From NCBI RefSeq assembly GCF_900188395.1, contig NZ_FZOB01000008.1, positions 1-64,000 on the forward strand: a stretch of 64,000 nt of DNA, given 5' to 3'. A program made the translations under genes and the position numbers. The stretch is from Desulfurobacterium atlanticum. Its GTDB lineage: Bacteria; Aquificota; Aquificia; Desulfurobacteriales; Desulfurobacteriaceae. Position 1 is the stretch's first letter, and every line of letters begins with the position of its first letter. Shown in pieces: positions 17,015-25,602 of the stretch. The notes beneath the pieces were generated by a model, which was not told the origin of the DNA, did no database searches, and was given only the letters and a program-made list of their open reading frames with translations.

Positions 17015-18313
17015 CTAAACAGGTTCTGCAAGCAGATCAACATTGCTTGCAAGACCTACTATTTTTCCTCTAACAAATTCTCCTGGCTTAAAATTCCCTT
17101 TAAGATAGACAATTCCATCTATCTCATAAGCACTTCTATAGCTTCTCGCTTCAACATATCCTTTCATATCCTGAGAAATAGCATCAACAAGAAGAGTAAA
17201 CTCTTTTCCTACAAGTTTCTGACTGTTCTCCTCAAAAATAGCATACTGAACATCTTCAATAAAGTTAAGCCTTGAATCTTTAACATCCTCAGGTAAATCA
17301 CCTAAGTTGTAAGCAGAAGTTCCTTCTTCTCTGGAATACTTAAAAAAACCTGCCCAATCAAGTTTCTTTCGCTTTAAAAAAGAAATTAGCTGTTCAAAGT
17401 CCTTCTCGGTCTCTGTGGGAAATCCAACTATAAAAGAACTTCTTATAGCAACATCAGGAATCTTTTCTCTTAGTTTATCAATCAACTCATCAATATAAGA
17501 GTATGAATATTTTCTTCCCATTGACATTAAAACCTTATCAGAAACATGCTGAAAAGGAACATCTATATAGTTAACAATTTTCTCACTTTCAGCAATTAAA
17601 CCTATTAAATCTTTTGAAACATGAGTTGGATAGGTGTACATCAATCTTATCCATTCTATACCTTTTACTTTCTCCAGCCTTTTTAAAAGTCTTACAAGGG
17701 CATCTTTTTCTCCCCTGTCAAATCCATACGCTGTTGTATCCTGAGCCACGACATAAAGCTCTTTTATCCCCTTTTTAGCAAGAAGTTTTGCTTCTTCAAC
17801 AATTTCATCAGCAGGACGACTTCTTAAAGGCCCCCTTATTATAGGAATTGCACAGTAGGAACAGTTGTTTGAACACCCTTCTGAAATTTTCAGATAAGCA
17901 AAATGGGGAAGAGTAAGAATCTCTCTGTAAAGAAACGGTTTATCAGGCTGAAAGCGCTTATTAAGAATCTTTTCTACACTCTTTTCAAGCTCATCAACAC
18001 CTATAAAAACATCAACTTCAGGAAGCTCTTTTTTAAGTTCTTCTCTATAACGCTGATAAAGACATCCTGCAACAACAACCTTCTTTTCAGGATTACGTTT
18101 CTTTTCCTCTACAGCGGTTAATATTTCATCAATAGATTCCTCTTTTGCAGACCTTATAAAACCACAGGTGTTCACAATAACTATATCCGCATCTTCAACC
18201 CTATCCACAAAAATCACGTCTCCTGTGGCTTTTAAAAAACCAACCATAAGCTCAGTATCAACGTGATTTTTAGGACAACCAAGACTTATAACGGCAATCT
18301 TCTTTTTTTCCAT
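17015..18313 (-). CDS. rimO: Ribosomal protein S12 methylthiotransferase
   Basis: 432 residues. It is a radical SAM enzyme with two iron-sulfur clusters that adds a methylthio group to the conserved aspartate of ribosomal protein S12. N-terminal UPF0004 domain: SLGCPKNHVDTE with Cys13, then VNTCGF and VAGCLYQ for the second cluster. Radical SAM site: CSNNCSYCAIP. A C-terminal TRAM domain (about 365-430) binds RNA or S12. The NHVDTE sequence and overall motif set fit RimO rather than the tRNA enzyme MiaB. It starts four bases after hisA ends. Confidence 0.93.
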   Translation of the reverse strand: MEKKKIAVISLGCPKNHVDTELMVGFLKATGDVIFVDRVEDADIVIVNTCGFIRSAKEESIDEILTAVEEKKRNPEKKVVVAGCLYQRYREELKKELPEVDVFIGVDELEKSVEKILNKRFQPDKPFLYREILTLPHFAYLKISEGCSNNCSYCAIPIIRGPLRSRPADEIVEEAKLLAKKGIKELYVVAQDTTAYGFDRGEKDALVRLLKRLEKVKGIEWIRLMYTYPTHVSKDLIGLIAESEKIVNYIDVPFQHVSDKVLMSMGRKYSYSYIDELIDKLREKIPDVAIRSSFIVGFPTETEKDFEQLISFLKRKKLDWAGFFKYSREEGTSAYNLGDLPEDVKDSRLNFIEDVQYAIFEENSQKLVGKEFTLLVDAISQDMKGYVEARSYRSAYEIDGIVYLKGNFKPGEFVRGKIVGLASNVDLLAEPV

Positions 18314-18316
18314 AAA

Positions 18317-19045
18317 TCACCCTTTTTTCTCAAGCCTTTTTACAACACTTTCAAAATCTATAGTGCCCTCATACACGGCCTTTCCTGTAATAGCCCCCAC
18401 GACATTAGGAATTTCTGCAAGTCTAAAAACGTCTTCTTCTCTCGCAATTCCACCAGAAGCTATAACCGGTTTTTTTACACTCCCTGCAAACCGCTCAACC
18501 TCTTCAAAGTTCGGTCCTTCCAGAGTACCATCTCTTGAAATATCTGTATAGACAAAACCCCATATAGGCTCATCCTCATACTTTTTAGCAAACTCAACTG
18601 CTTTTAACTCTGTCTTTTCAACCCATCCACGAGTAGTCATATAACCATCTTTAGCATCCACTCCAAGCACCATACCATCAGGAAAAACATCTATCATCTC
18701 TTCAAAAAGCTCAGGATTTTCAACAGCAACCGTCCCAACAATTATACGGTCAACACCTGCATCCTTTAAAGCTTTCACAGCTTCTACCGTTCTCACTCCT
18801 CCACCAAACTGAACAGGAATAGAAAGTCTTTTAACTATCTCCTCCACTATTTTTATATTTTTAGGAACTCCTTCAAAAGCCCCATCAAGGTCAACAACAT
18901 GAAGCCTTGTTGCCCCTTTATTCTGCCACAAAAGAGCAGCTTCAACAGGATTATCAAAATACTCCTTTACAGCATCAGCCCTTCCTTTATAAAGCCTAAC
19001 GCACTTCCCATCTTTTATATCAACTGCAGGTATAAGCTCAAACAT
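18317..19045 (-). CDS. hisA: ProFAR isomerase (histidine biosynthesis)
   Basis: 242 residues, a beta/alpha barrel. It isomerises N'-5'-phosphoribosyl-formimino-AICAR ribonucleotide in the fourth step of histidine synthesis. Catalytic aspartates are Asp9 (PAVDIKDG) and Asp130 (LGVDAKDG). Phosphate-binding glycine turns are QFGGGVR and ASGGIAREED. It sits alone among dap and rimO genes, away from hisZ (22863) and hisG (40527), so histidine genes are scattered. GGAGG precedes the ATG. Confidence 0.95.
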   Translation of the reverse strand: MFELIPAVDIKDGKCVRLYKGRADAVKEYFDNPVEAALLWQNKGATRLHVVDLDGAFEGVPKNIKIVEEIVKRLSIPVQFGGGVRTVEAVKALKDAGVDRIIVGTVAVENPELFEEMIDVFPDGMVLGVDAKDGYMTTRGWVEKTELKAVEFAKKYEDEPIWGFVYTDISRDGTLEGPNFEEVERFAGSVKKPVIASGGIAREEDVFRLAEIPNVVGAITGKAVYEGTIDFESVVKRLEKKG

Positions 19046-19054
19046 TGAATCCTC

Positions 19055-19837
19055 CTAAATACCTAAAACATCAAACATACTGTAAAATCCACAAGGCTTT
19101 CCATAAATCCACTTTGCCGCTACAACAGCTCCTCTTGCAAAAGTTTCTCTGCTTGTAGCCCTGTGTGTTAACTCTATCCTTTCACCAAAAGTTGCAAAAT
19201 AAACGGTATGGTCACCTACAACATCGCCCATCCGTGCAGCAAGCACACCTATCTCTTCAGAACTTCTTTCACCAACAAAACCTTTCCTCCCAAAAACAAA
19301 AACATCTTCAGGATTTCTATCAAGGGTTTTTGCCACTATTTCAGCAAGTCTCATAGCAGTCCCGGAGGGAGCATCCTTTTTGAATCTGTGATGAATTTCA
19401 AAAATTTCAACATCGTAATCTTTATCCTTCAAAGCTTTCGTCACTTCTTCAACTATCCTGAAAAGAATGTTTACCCCAAGACTCATATTCGGAGAAAAAA
19501 GCAGGGGAATTTTCTTCCCTGCAGCTTTAAGCTTTTCCATCTCCTCACTTGAAAAACCGGTAGTCCCTGTAACAACGGCAACCCCTTCAGCAACAGCATC
19601 TTCCACAAGGGTTAAAGTAGCACAGGGAACAGTAAAATCTATAACAACATCAGGTTTATCTTTAATCTCTTTCAAAGAACCAACAAACTTTAAATTTTCA
19701 TCAAACGGTTCTCCCAATAAGTCGGACTCCGGATTTTCAATAACTCCTACAAGCTCCATATCTTCATTCTCTTTCACAAGAGAGGCAATGAGCCTACCCA
19801 TTCTCCCATTTGCACCGTTAACAGCTATCTTTATCAT
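19055..19837 (-). CDS. dapB: 4-hydroxy-tetrahydrodipicolinate reductase
   Basis: 260 residues. It reduces 4-hydroxy-tetrahydrodipicolinate with NAD(P)H, the second step of the diaminopimelate/lysine branch. The Rossmann motif GANGRMG is at residues 8-14. The catalytic and substrate segment is EIHHRFKKDAPSGTA. TGTTGFS and FSPNMSLGVN are standard family blocks. The start overlaps the end of the globin-PsiE gene by four bases, so these two are translationally coupled, with dapA just beyond. Confidence 0.95.
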   Translation of the reverse strand: MIKIAVNGANGRMGRLIASLVKENEDMELVGVIENPESDLLGEPFDENLKFVGSLKEIKDKPDVVIDFTVPCATLTLVEDAVAEGVAVVTGTTGFSSEEMEKLKAAGKKIPLLFSPNMSLGVNILFRIVEEVTKALKDKDYDVEIFEIHHRFKKDAPSGTAMRLAEIVAKTLDRNPEDVFVFGRKGFVGERSSEEIGVLAARMGDVVGDHTVYFATFGERIELTHRATSRETFARGAVVAAKWIYGKPCGFYSMFDVLGI

Positions 19838-20772
19838 AACTCTCCCCTTTTATACTCATACCATTTAACTATTCCATATACTATACCAAGTATGAAAATA
19901 AGCGCTCCTATTCCAAGCTTAAAATCTATTGGTTTATCGTGCTGGAGAGAAAGAACAAGCGCTTCCCTGATGGTAGCAGCAAGGGCAACACTTACAAAAG
20001 CACTTACAGCAAGTTCTCCACCCATCATAAACTTTATCTCACTGTTAAGAAGCTCAAGAACCGTCCAGAGAATCAAAAGGTCGCCAAGAGCAGCTATCAA
20101 TCCATGAGTTAAATCTCCGCTAAACAGATGCATCACATCCTGAACAAACAGCCCAACCACAACCATACCTACAACCATCAATCCCAAAATTATCGCCACA
20201 TCCATAACAAAAGCAAACTTTTTGGAAAATCTAATAACAAACTTCTCTGCAGGATCTGCATCTATAAACGTTCTCATCTCATGGTCTATATAAAAAGAAA
20301 GCATTACACTTAAATGAAGGTCAAGAAGCTTTGAGAACGAGCGGATGTGTTCCTCCACACCACTACAATCTTTACCCATCTTCTCACTTACAACAGACAC
20401 TATCCTTTTTGTGCAAAATCTCCTTACAAAGTTCATCATAGCAACTATAAGATTCGGGGGGATTCCTGCCTCTGCATGCACCCTTGCTATTTTAAGGATA
20501 TAAGTAAGATACTCAGAATCATACTTTCCTGTAAAAAGCATTTCATACCAGTGGATAACTTCTCTTCTTACTCTTCGATTATACTCCTCTTCACTTATAA
20601 ACTTTGTAGCCTCCTCACACCTCATAAGCTGATTTAAAAAAGCATCCGCAAACTCTTCTTTATATTCAAGAAGATATTTTCCAATCTCTTTAAGGTTGTT
20701 AAAATCTTTTTCTCTTAACTCAAGCTGATAAAGAAGTTTTTCTATATCAGAATAGCTCACATACACACCCAT
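19834..20772 (-). CDS. Globin-coupled (protoglobin-like) sensor fused to a PsiE-type four-helix membrane domain
   Basis: 312 residues. Residues 1 to about 165 resemble a globin-coupled sensor/protoglobin: HWYEMLFTGKYDSEYLTYI followed by ARVHAEAGIPPNLIVAMMNFV, where His99 is the expected heme-binding proximal histidine. Residues about 185-305 contain four membrane helices (near 187-209, 224-244, 254-276, 285-304) with the intervening ELLNSEIKF and ATIREALVL typical of the phosphate-starvation-inducible PsiE family. The likely role is sensing O2, NO or CO at the membrane; the output is unknown. It is one base from dapA and overlaps dapB by four bases, an odd place for a gas sensor. Domain calls are by eye. 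Confidence 0.8.
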   Translation of the reverse strand: MGVYVSYSDIEKLLYQLELREKDFNNLKEIGKYLLEYKEEFADAFLNQLMRCEEATKFISEEEYNRRVRREVIHWYEMLFTGKYDSEYLTYILKIARVHAEAGIPPNLIVAMMNFVRRFCTKRIVSVVSEKMGKDCSGVEEHIRSFSKLLDLHLSVMLSFYIDHEMRTFIDADPAEKFVIRFSKKFAFVMDVAIILGLMVVGMVVVGLFVQDVMHLFSGDLTHGLIAALGDLLILWTVLELLNSEIKFMMGGELAVSAFVSVALAATIREALVLSLQHDKPIDFKLGIGALIFILGIVYGIVKWYEYKRGEL

Positions 20773-20773
20773 C

Positions 20774-21646
20774 TTATATCACCTCCATCTTCTCAAGAAT
20801 CTGCTTTATTTTCGCTTCCTTATCAGCGGAGGTCGGACAAAGGGGTAATCTAAACTCCTTCTCCATCCTTCCCATAAAGGAAAGAGCCGTTTTAACAGGA
20901 ATTGGATTTGTATCTATGAACATAATTTTGTGAAGAGGATAAAGAGAAAGATGAAGGTTTTTAGCTGTTTCAACATCACCTTCAATAAACGCCTTATACA
21001 TCTTAACCATCCTGTCAGGAACTATGTTGGCAGTCACAGAAATTACCCCTTTAGCACCTACAGAAAGTAGAGGATAGAAAGTTAAATCATCTCCGGACAA
21101 TACTTCAATCTTATCACCGCAAAGGTTAACTATTTCTGAAGCAACATTTGTACTTCCTGTAGCCTCTTTAATTGCAACAACATTTTCTATTTCAGAAAGT
21201 CTTGCAACAGTTTCAGGAAGCATATTAACACCTGTTCTTCCTGGAACATTGTAGAGAACAATAGGAATAGAAACAGCATCCGCTATTGTTTTAAAATGAA
21301 GAAAAAGCCCCTCCTGATTAGGCTTGTTGTAGTAAGGAGTTATAAGAAGAGCTCCATCCGCTCCAGCCTTCTCTGCGTATTTTGTAAGTTCTATAGCTTC
21401 CTTCGTTGAATTTGAGCCGGTTCCGGCAATAACTTTTACCTTTCCTTTTGCCAGCTCAACAGCAAAAGCTATAACCTCTTCATGCTCTTGATAAGAAAGA
21501 GTTGCTGACTCACCAGTAGTTCCACAGGGAACGATTCCGTCAACTCCATTTTCTATCAGAAAGTGGATATGCTTTTTCAACGCTTCCCAATCAATATTTC
21601 CATTTTTAAAAGGTGTAGGTATGGCAACATAGATTCCTTCAAACAT
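20774..21646 (-). CDS. dapA: 4-hydroxy-tetrahydrodipicolinate synthase
   Basis: 290 residues. It condenses aspartate semialdehyde with pyruvate, the first committed step to diaminopimelate and lysine. Schiff-base Lys160 is in VVAIKEATG, catalytic Tyr132 in VLYNVPGRTG, and the entry motif GTTGE at 42-46. GGAGG lies five bases before ATG 21646; a GTG directly upstream (21649) is the weaker alternative. It heads a leftward run dapA, globin-PsiE, dapB, hisA, rimO, DUF39 with gaps of at most 14 bases. The divergent thrC begins 146 bases away. Confidence 0.96.
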   Translation of the reverse strand: MFEGIYVAIPTPFKNGNIDWEALKKHIHFLIENGVDGIVPCGTTGESATLSYQEHEEVIAFAVELAKGKVKVIAGTGSNSTKEAIELTKYAEKAGADGALLITPYYNKPNQEGLFLHFKTIADAVSIPIVLYNVPGRTGVNMLPETVARLSEIENVVAIKEATGSTNVASEIVNLCGDKIEVLSGDDLTFYPLLSVGAKGVISVTANIVPDRMVKMYKAFIEGDVETAKNLHLSLYPLHKIMFIDTNPIPVKTALSFMGRMEKEFRLPLCPTSADKEAKIKQILEKMEVI

Positions 21647-21792
21647 CACTTCCTCCAGAAGTAATTTAAAATAAAATTAAACCGAACAAGTTATTTGTGA
21701 TTTTAGCAAATATGAAGTTTTTATATAATTTTGAATAAAGATAAAATAGGTCGTTACTTTTTAAATCAAGTTTACCGGAGGTTACAAATAGT

Positions 21793-22854
21793 ATGAAATT
21801 ATGGAAAGGAGTGATAGAAGAGTTCAGAGAGTTTCTACCTGTATCAGACAAAACGCCAGTAATAACGTTAAAAGAGGGAAATACTCCTCTCATAGAGGCT
21901 GATAACCTTGCAAAAGCCATTAATCCAGATATTAAGATATTTCTCAAATATGAAGGACTGAACCCAACAGGCTCATTCAAAGACCGCGGAATGACAATGG
22001 CCGTATCAAAAGCGGTGGAAGAAGGAGCAAAAGCTGTTATATGTGCATCTACAGGCAATACATCCGCAGCAGCAGCAGCATACGCAGCAAAAGCAGGAAT
22101 AAAAGCTGTGGTTCTCATACCTGAAGGGAAAATAGCACTTGGAAAACTCTCCCAGGCGGTAATGTATGGAGCTGAAGTTATTCAGATAAAAGGCAACTTT
22201 GACGAAGCACTTGATATAGTCAGAGAAATAGGGAAAAAATATCCCATAACAATAGTAAACTCCATAAATCCTTACAGGCTTCAGGGACAAAAAACCGCGG
22301 CATTTGAAGTGTGTGAGCAGCTCGGGAAAGCTCCAGATTTCCACTTTATTCCCGTTGGAAATGCCGGAAACATAACAGCTTACTGGATGGGATACAAAGA
22401 GTACTTTGAAGCTGGAAAAATAAACTCTAAACCTAAAATGTGCGGATGGCAGGCAGCAGGAGCCGCTCCAATTGTCCTGGGACATCCTGTTGAAAACCCG
22501 GAAACAATAGCCACAGCGATAAGGATAGGAAACCCTGCAAGCTGGGAAGGTGCTGTTAATGCAGCTAAAGAATCCGGCGGTTTAATAGATATGGTTACAG
22601 ATGAAGAAATTCTTGAAGCGTATAAACTTGTAGCAAGAACGGAAGGAATTTTCTGTGAACCTGCATCAGCGGCGTCCATTGCAGGAGTAATAAAGGCAAA
22701 CAGAGAAAAACAACTTTTCAATAAAGGAGACATTATCGTTTGCACTTTAACGGGCCATGGACTTAAAGACCCTGACACCGCAATTTCTATGGGAGTAAAA
22801 CCTGTAACCCTTCCAGCAGAAGAAAAAGCAATAGTAAAACATCTCGGATTTTAA
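21793..22854 (+). CDS. thrC: Threonine synthase
   Basis: 353 residues, the short bacterial form. It converts O-phosphohomoserine to threonine with PLP. Lys63 in [11 protein letters not shown] binds PLP; the phosphate-binding glycine loop appears as [30 protein letters not shown] is diagnostic for the family. GGAGG lies 11 bases before the ATG. A TATAAT (21724-21729) lies 63 bases upstream but its -35 is poor. thrC begins the rightward run thrC-hisZ-purA, with eight bases to hisZ. Confidence 0.95.
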   Translation: MKLWKGVIEEFREFLPVSDKTPVITLKEGNTPLIEADNLAKAINPDIKIFLKYEGLNPTGSFKDRGMTMAVSKAVEEGAKAVICASTGNTSAAAAAYAAKAGIKAVVLIPEGKIALGKLSQAVMYGAEVIQIKGNFDEALDIVREIGKKYPITIVNSINPYRLQGQKTAAFEVCEQLGKAPDFHFIPVGNAGNITAYWMGYKEYFEAGKINSKPKMCGWQAAGAAPIVLGHPVENPETIATAIRIGNPASWEGAVNAAKESGGLIDMVTDEEILEAYKLVARTEGIFCEPASAASIAGVIKANREKQLFNKGDIIVCTLTGHGLKDPDTAISMGVKPVTLPAEEKAIVKHLGF

Positions 22855-22862
22855 AAGGATAG

Positions 22863-24143
22863 ATGATGAAAGAAACAGAAATTCCGCAGGGTTTTAAAAC
22901 CCATCTTCCAAAAGAGGCTCTGGAGATAGGATACATACTTTCAAAGTTTGAAGATGTTATGCAGCAGTGGGGGTATCTGCCTGTTATTCCCCCAACAATG
23001 GAATACCTAAACACATTCAAAAAGATAGACGAAGAGTTTGAAGAGTTATCTTTTAAAGTAGTGGATAAACTCACAGGAAGACTTATAGCTGTAAGACCAG
23101 ACTTTACACCTCAAATATCAAGAATTGTGGCTTCCTCTTTCAAGAATGAACAACCTCCTTTCAGATTCTACTACAGCGGAAACGTTTTCAGAGATTCAAA
23201 AGGAAACAGAGAGTTTCCGCAGATAGGATTTGAGCTAATAGGGGTTAGTGATATTGAGGCGGATGCTGAAGTTGTAAGTATTATAGTAAATATCCTTAAA
23301 GAGCTTGGCCTTAAATCGTTTCAAATAGATATAGGACAAATTGAATTTATAGACGGTGCTTTAGAAGAGCTTAAAATCCCTGAAAATAAAAAACTGGAGT
23401 TCATTCATCTCCTATCCACAAAAGACTTTTCAGGAATAGAACTTTTCTGTGAAAAAAACCAAATAACCGGAGAAAGAAAAAAGAAGATAGAGATACTCCT
23501 TGACCTTTACGGAAAAGAACAGATTCTTGAGAAAGCGGTAGAAACATTTAAAAATGAAACATCTCAAAGTGCAATAAATACTTTAAAAGAGATGTTTGAA
23601 ATCTTAAAAACTTACGGCTTTGAAAAAAATATTTTTTTTGACCTTTCAGAAAGAAAAGGGATGAACTACCACAGCGGTATAACTTTTGAGATATTTCATC
23701 CACTAATAGGAATATCCATTGGAGGTGGTGGCCGTTACGACCACTTAATAAATTCTTTTGGGAGGAATCTTCCAGCAACAGGAACCTCTATAAGAATTGA
23801 CCATATATATGAGCTTTTAAAAAGAAAAGATAGTTTAAACGTTAAACTTCCATGCGACATCTATCTCATAGACACAAAAAAGGAACTGAAAAAAGCCTAT
23901 GAGGTAGCCAAAGAACTCAGGAAAAGAGGATTTAAAGTTGCAAGAGATATTGTTAAAAGACCGGTTGAAGAATCAATAGAAGTAGCTTTCAATAAAGGAT
24001 TTAAATTTGCTATCGTCCTGAACCCAAAGGAGCATAAAAGTAAGTTTATAGTATGCGGTAAAAATTTCAGGAAAATCGCAGATGAAGGAAAAACAACTGA
24101 AGAAACTGTAAATACGATAATTGAAATACTGGAGGAGTGTTAA
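22863..24143 (+). CDS. hisZ: ATP phosphoribosyltransferase regulatory subunit
   Basis: 426 residues. It is a class II aminoacyl-tRNA-synthetase-like protein related to HisRS but lacking charging activity; it joins short HisG to form the histidine-feedback-sensitive first enzyme of the pathway. Motif 2 region: VRPDFTPQISRIVA and FRFYYSGNVFRDSKGN; later GGGGRYDHLINSFG, as in HisZ. The C-terminal 320-426 segment resembles an anticodon-binding-like fold. A short HisG of 216 residues at 40527 confirms the need for HisZ. Two adjacent ATGs (22863, 22866) are possible starts. The TAA stop overlaps the purA ATG. Confidence 0.9.
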   Translation: MMKETEIPQGFKTHLPKEALEIGYILSKFEDVMQQWGYLPVIPPTMEYLNTFKKIDEEFEELSFKVVDKLTGRLIAVRPDFTPQISRIVASSFKNEQPPFRFYYSGNVFRDSKGNREFPQIGFELIGVSDIEADAEVVSIIVNILKELGLKSFQIDIGQIEFIDGALEELKIPENKKLEFIHLLSTKDFSGIELFCEKNQITGERKKKIEILLDLYGKEQILEKAVETFKNETSQSAINTLKEMFEILKTYGFEKNIFFDLSERKGMNYHSGITFEIFHPLIGISIGGGGRYDHLINSFGRNLPATGTSIRIDHIYELLKRKDSLNVKLPCDIYLIDTKKELKKAYEVAKELRKRGFKVARDIVKRPVEESIEVAFNKGFKFAIVLNPKEHKSKFIVCGKNFRKIADEGKTTEETVNTIIEILEEC

Positions 24144-25432
24144 TGGCAACCCTTGCAATCGTTGGAACCCAGTGGGGCGATGAAGGAAAAGGAAAAATTG
24201 TTGATATTTTATCTGAAAAAGCCGACGTAATAGTAAGATTTCAGGGAGGAAACAACGCAGGACATACAGTAGTTATAAACGGCACAAAATATGTCCTTCA
24301 CCTTCTCCCCTCTGGAATACTTCATGAAGGTAAAACCTGCATCCTTGGAAACGGAATGGTAATAGACCTTGAAGCCCTCGTAAATGAGATTGAATTCATA
24401 AAAAGAGTTGGAAAAAGTGTTGACGGCAGAATCAAACTCTCTGAGAGAGCACACATAATTCTTCCTTACCACAAGCAGCTTGACGCAGCATCGGAAAAAA
24501 GAAAAGGAAACGGCTCTATAGGAACAACCTTAAAAGGAATAGGACCAGCATACAGAGACAAAGCAGGAAGAGTAGGTATCAGGATAGCAGACCTTAAAAA
24601 TCCTGAAACATTTAAGCGCAGGCTTGTAGAAAACATAAAAGAGAAAAGCATAATACTTAAATACGTTTACGGATTTGAACCTGACCTTAACGCAGACAAA
24701 ATCTACTCTGCCACCATGAGAATCTTTGAAAAGCTTGAACCATTTGTATGCGATACAATTTCCTATCTGAACAAAGCAATAGATGAAGATAAAAATGTTC
24801 TATTTGAAGGTGCACAGGCTACTCTTCTTGATATTGACGCCGGAACCTACCCTTACGTAACATCCTCAAACTCTTCAGCCCTTGGTATAGCATCAGGCAG
24901 CGGAATAAGTCCTAAAAAAGTGAAAAAAATAACCGGAATAGCAAAAGCTTATACAACAAGGGTTGGTGGCGGACCGTTTCCAACAGAGCTGTGTTGTCAG
25001 CTTGGAGAACTTTTAAGGGCAAGAGGGCACGAATACGGAGCAACAACAGGAAGACCAAGAAGATGCGGCTGGCTCGACCTTGTAGCTGTAAAATACTCTG
25101 CAATGGTTAATGACCTTGACACTCTCGTAATAACAAAACTTGATGTTCTTGACGCCTTTGAAGAGATAAAAGTGTGCACAGGCTATAAAATTGATGGAAA
25201 GCTGATAAACACATTCCCTTCAACTGTGGAGGAGCTTTCCAGAGTTGAACCTGTATATGAAACACTTCCTGGCTGGAAAGCTAAAACAACAGACATAAAA
25301 GAGTTTGATAAACTACCAGAAAATGCCCAGAAATTTATCAAATTTATAGAAGAATTTTTAAACATTCCTGTTTCCCTTGTTTCTACAGGACCTCAGCGAG
25401 ATGAAATAATCTGCAGAAAAACCCTCTGGTAA
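24143..25432 (+). CDS. purA: Adenylosuccinate synthetase
   Basis: 429 residues. It joins IMP and aspartate with GTP to give adenylosuccinate, the first step from IMP to AMP. The GTP loop GDEGKGK is at residues 12-18, with GNNAGHT and the IMP-binding GTTLKGIGPAYRDK nearby. The frame is open six bases upstream (GTG 24137), but GGAGGAG at 24131 points to ATG 24143, which matches the family N-terminus (ATLAIVGTQWGDEG). It is translationally coupled to hisZ by a TAATG overlap. Confidence 0.97.
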   Translation: MATLAIVGTQWGDEGKGKIVDILSEKADVIVRFQGGNNAGHTVVINGTKYVLHLLPSGILHEGKTCILGNGMVIDLEALVNEIEFIKRVGKSVDGRIKLSERAHIILPYHKQLDAASEKRKGNGSIGTTLKGIGPAYRDKAGRVGIRIADLKNPETFKRRLVENIKEKSIILKYVYGFEPDLNADKIYSATMRIFEKLEPFVCDTISYLNKAIDEDKNVLFEGAQATLLDIDAGTYPYVTSSNSSALGIASGSGISPKKVKKITGIAKAYTTRVGGGPFPTELCCQLGELLRARGHEYGATTGRPRRCGWLDLVAVKYSAMVNDLDTLVITKLDVLDAFEEIKVCTGYKIDGKLINTFPSTVEELSRVEPVYETLPGWKAKTTDIKEFDKLPENAQKFIKFIEEFLNIPVSLVSTGPQRDEIICRKTLW

Positions 25433-25436
25433 AAAC

Positions 25437-25465
25437 TTGCTGGAAACTTTATAAAATATTATATT
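25437..25465 (+). promoter_or_regulatory. Promoter of tRNA-Arg(CCT)
   Basis: TTGCTG (25437-25442), 17 bases, TATATT (25460-25465), 22 bases before the tRNA. The -10 again equals that of the other stable RNA promoters; the -35 is weaker. Confidence 0.55.
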
Positions 25466-25487
25466 AACAATCAACGCTTAAAACGGT

Positions 25488-25564
25488 GCGCCCGTAGCTC
25501 AGTAGGATAGAGCGCGAGATTCCTAATCTCGAGGTCGCAGGTTCGATCCCTGCCGGGCGCACCA
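25488..25564 (+). tRNA. tRNA-Arg (anticodon CCT)
   Basis: 77 bases: acceptor GCGCCCG with CGGGCGC, D stem GCTC/GAGC, anticodon stem CGAGA/TCTCG, loop TTCCTAA (anticodon CCT, reads AGG), T stem GCAGG/CCTGC, discriminator A and encoded CCA. The acceptor and T stems are identical to those of tRNA-Arg(ACG) at 14019. No terminator separates it from the HD-GYP gene 38 bases downstream. Confidence 0.97.
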
Positions 25565-25602
25565 TTTTTCTGGACGTACCGTTCTTATTCATAGGGGGAA
25601 TA

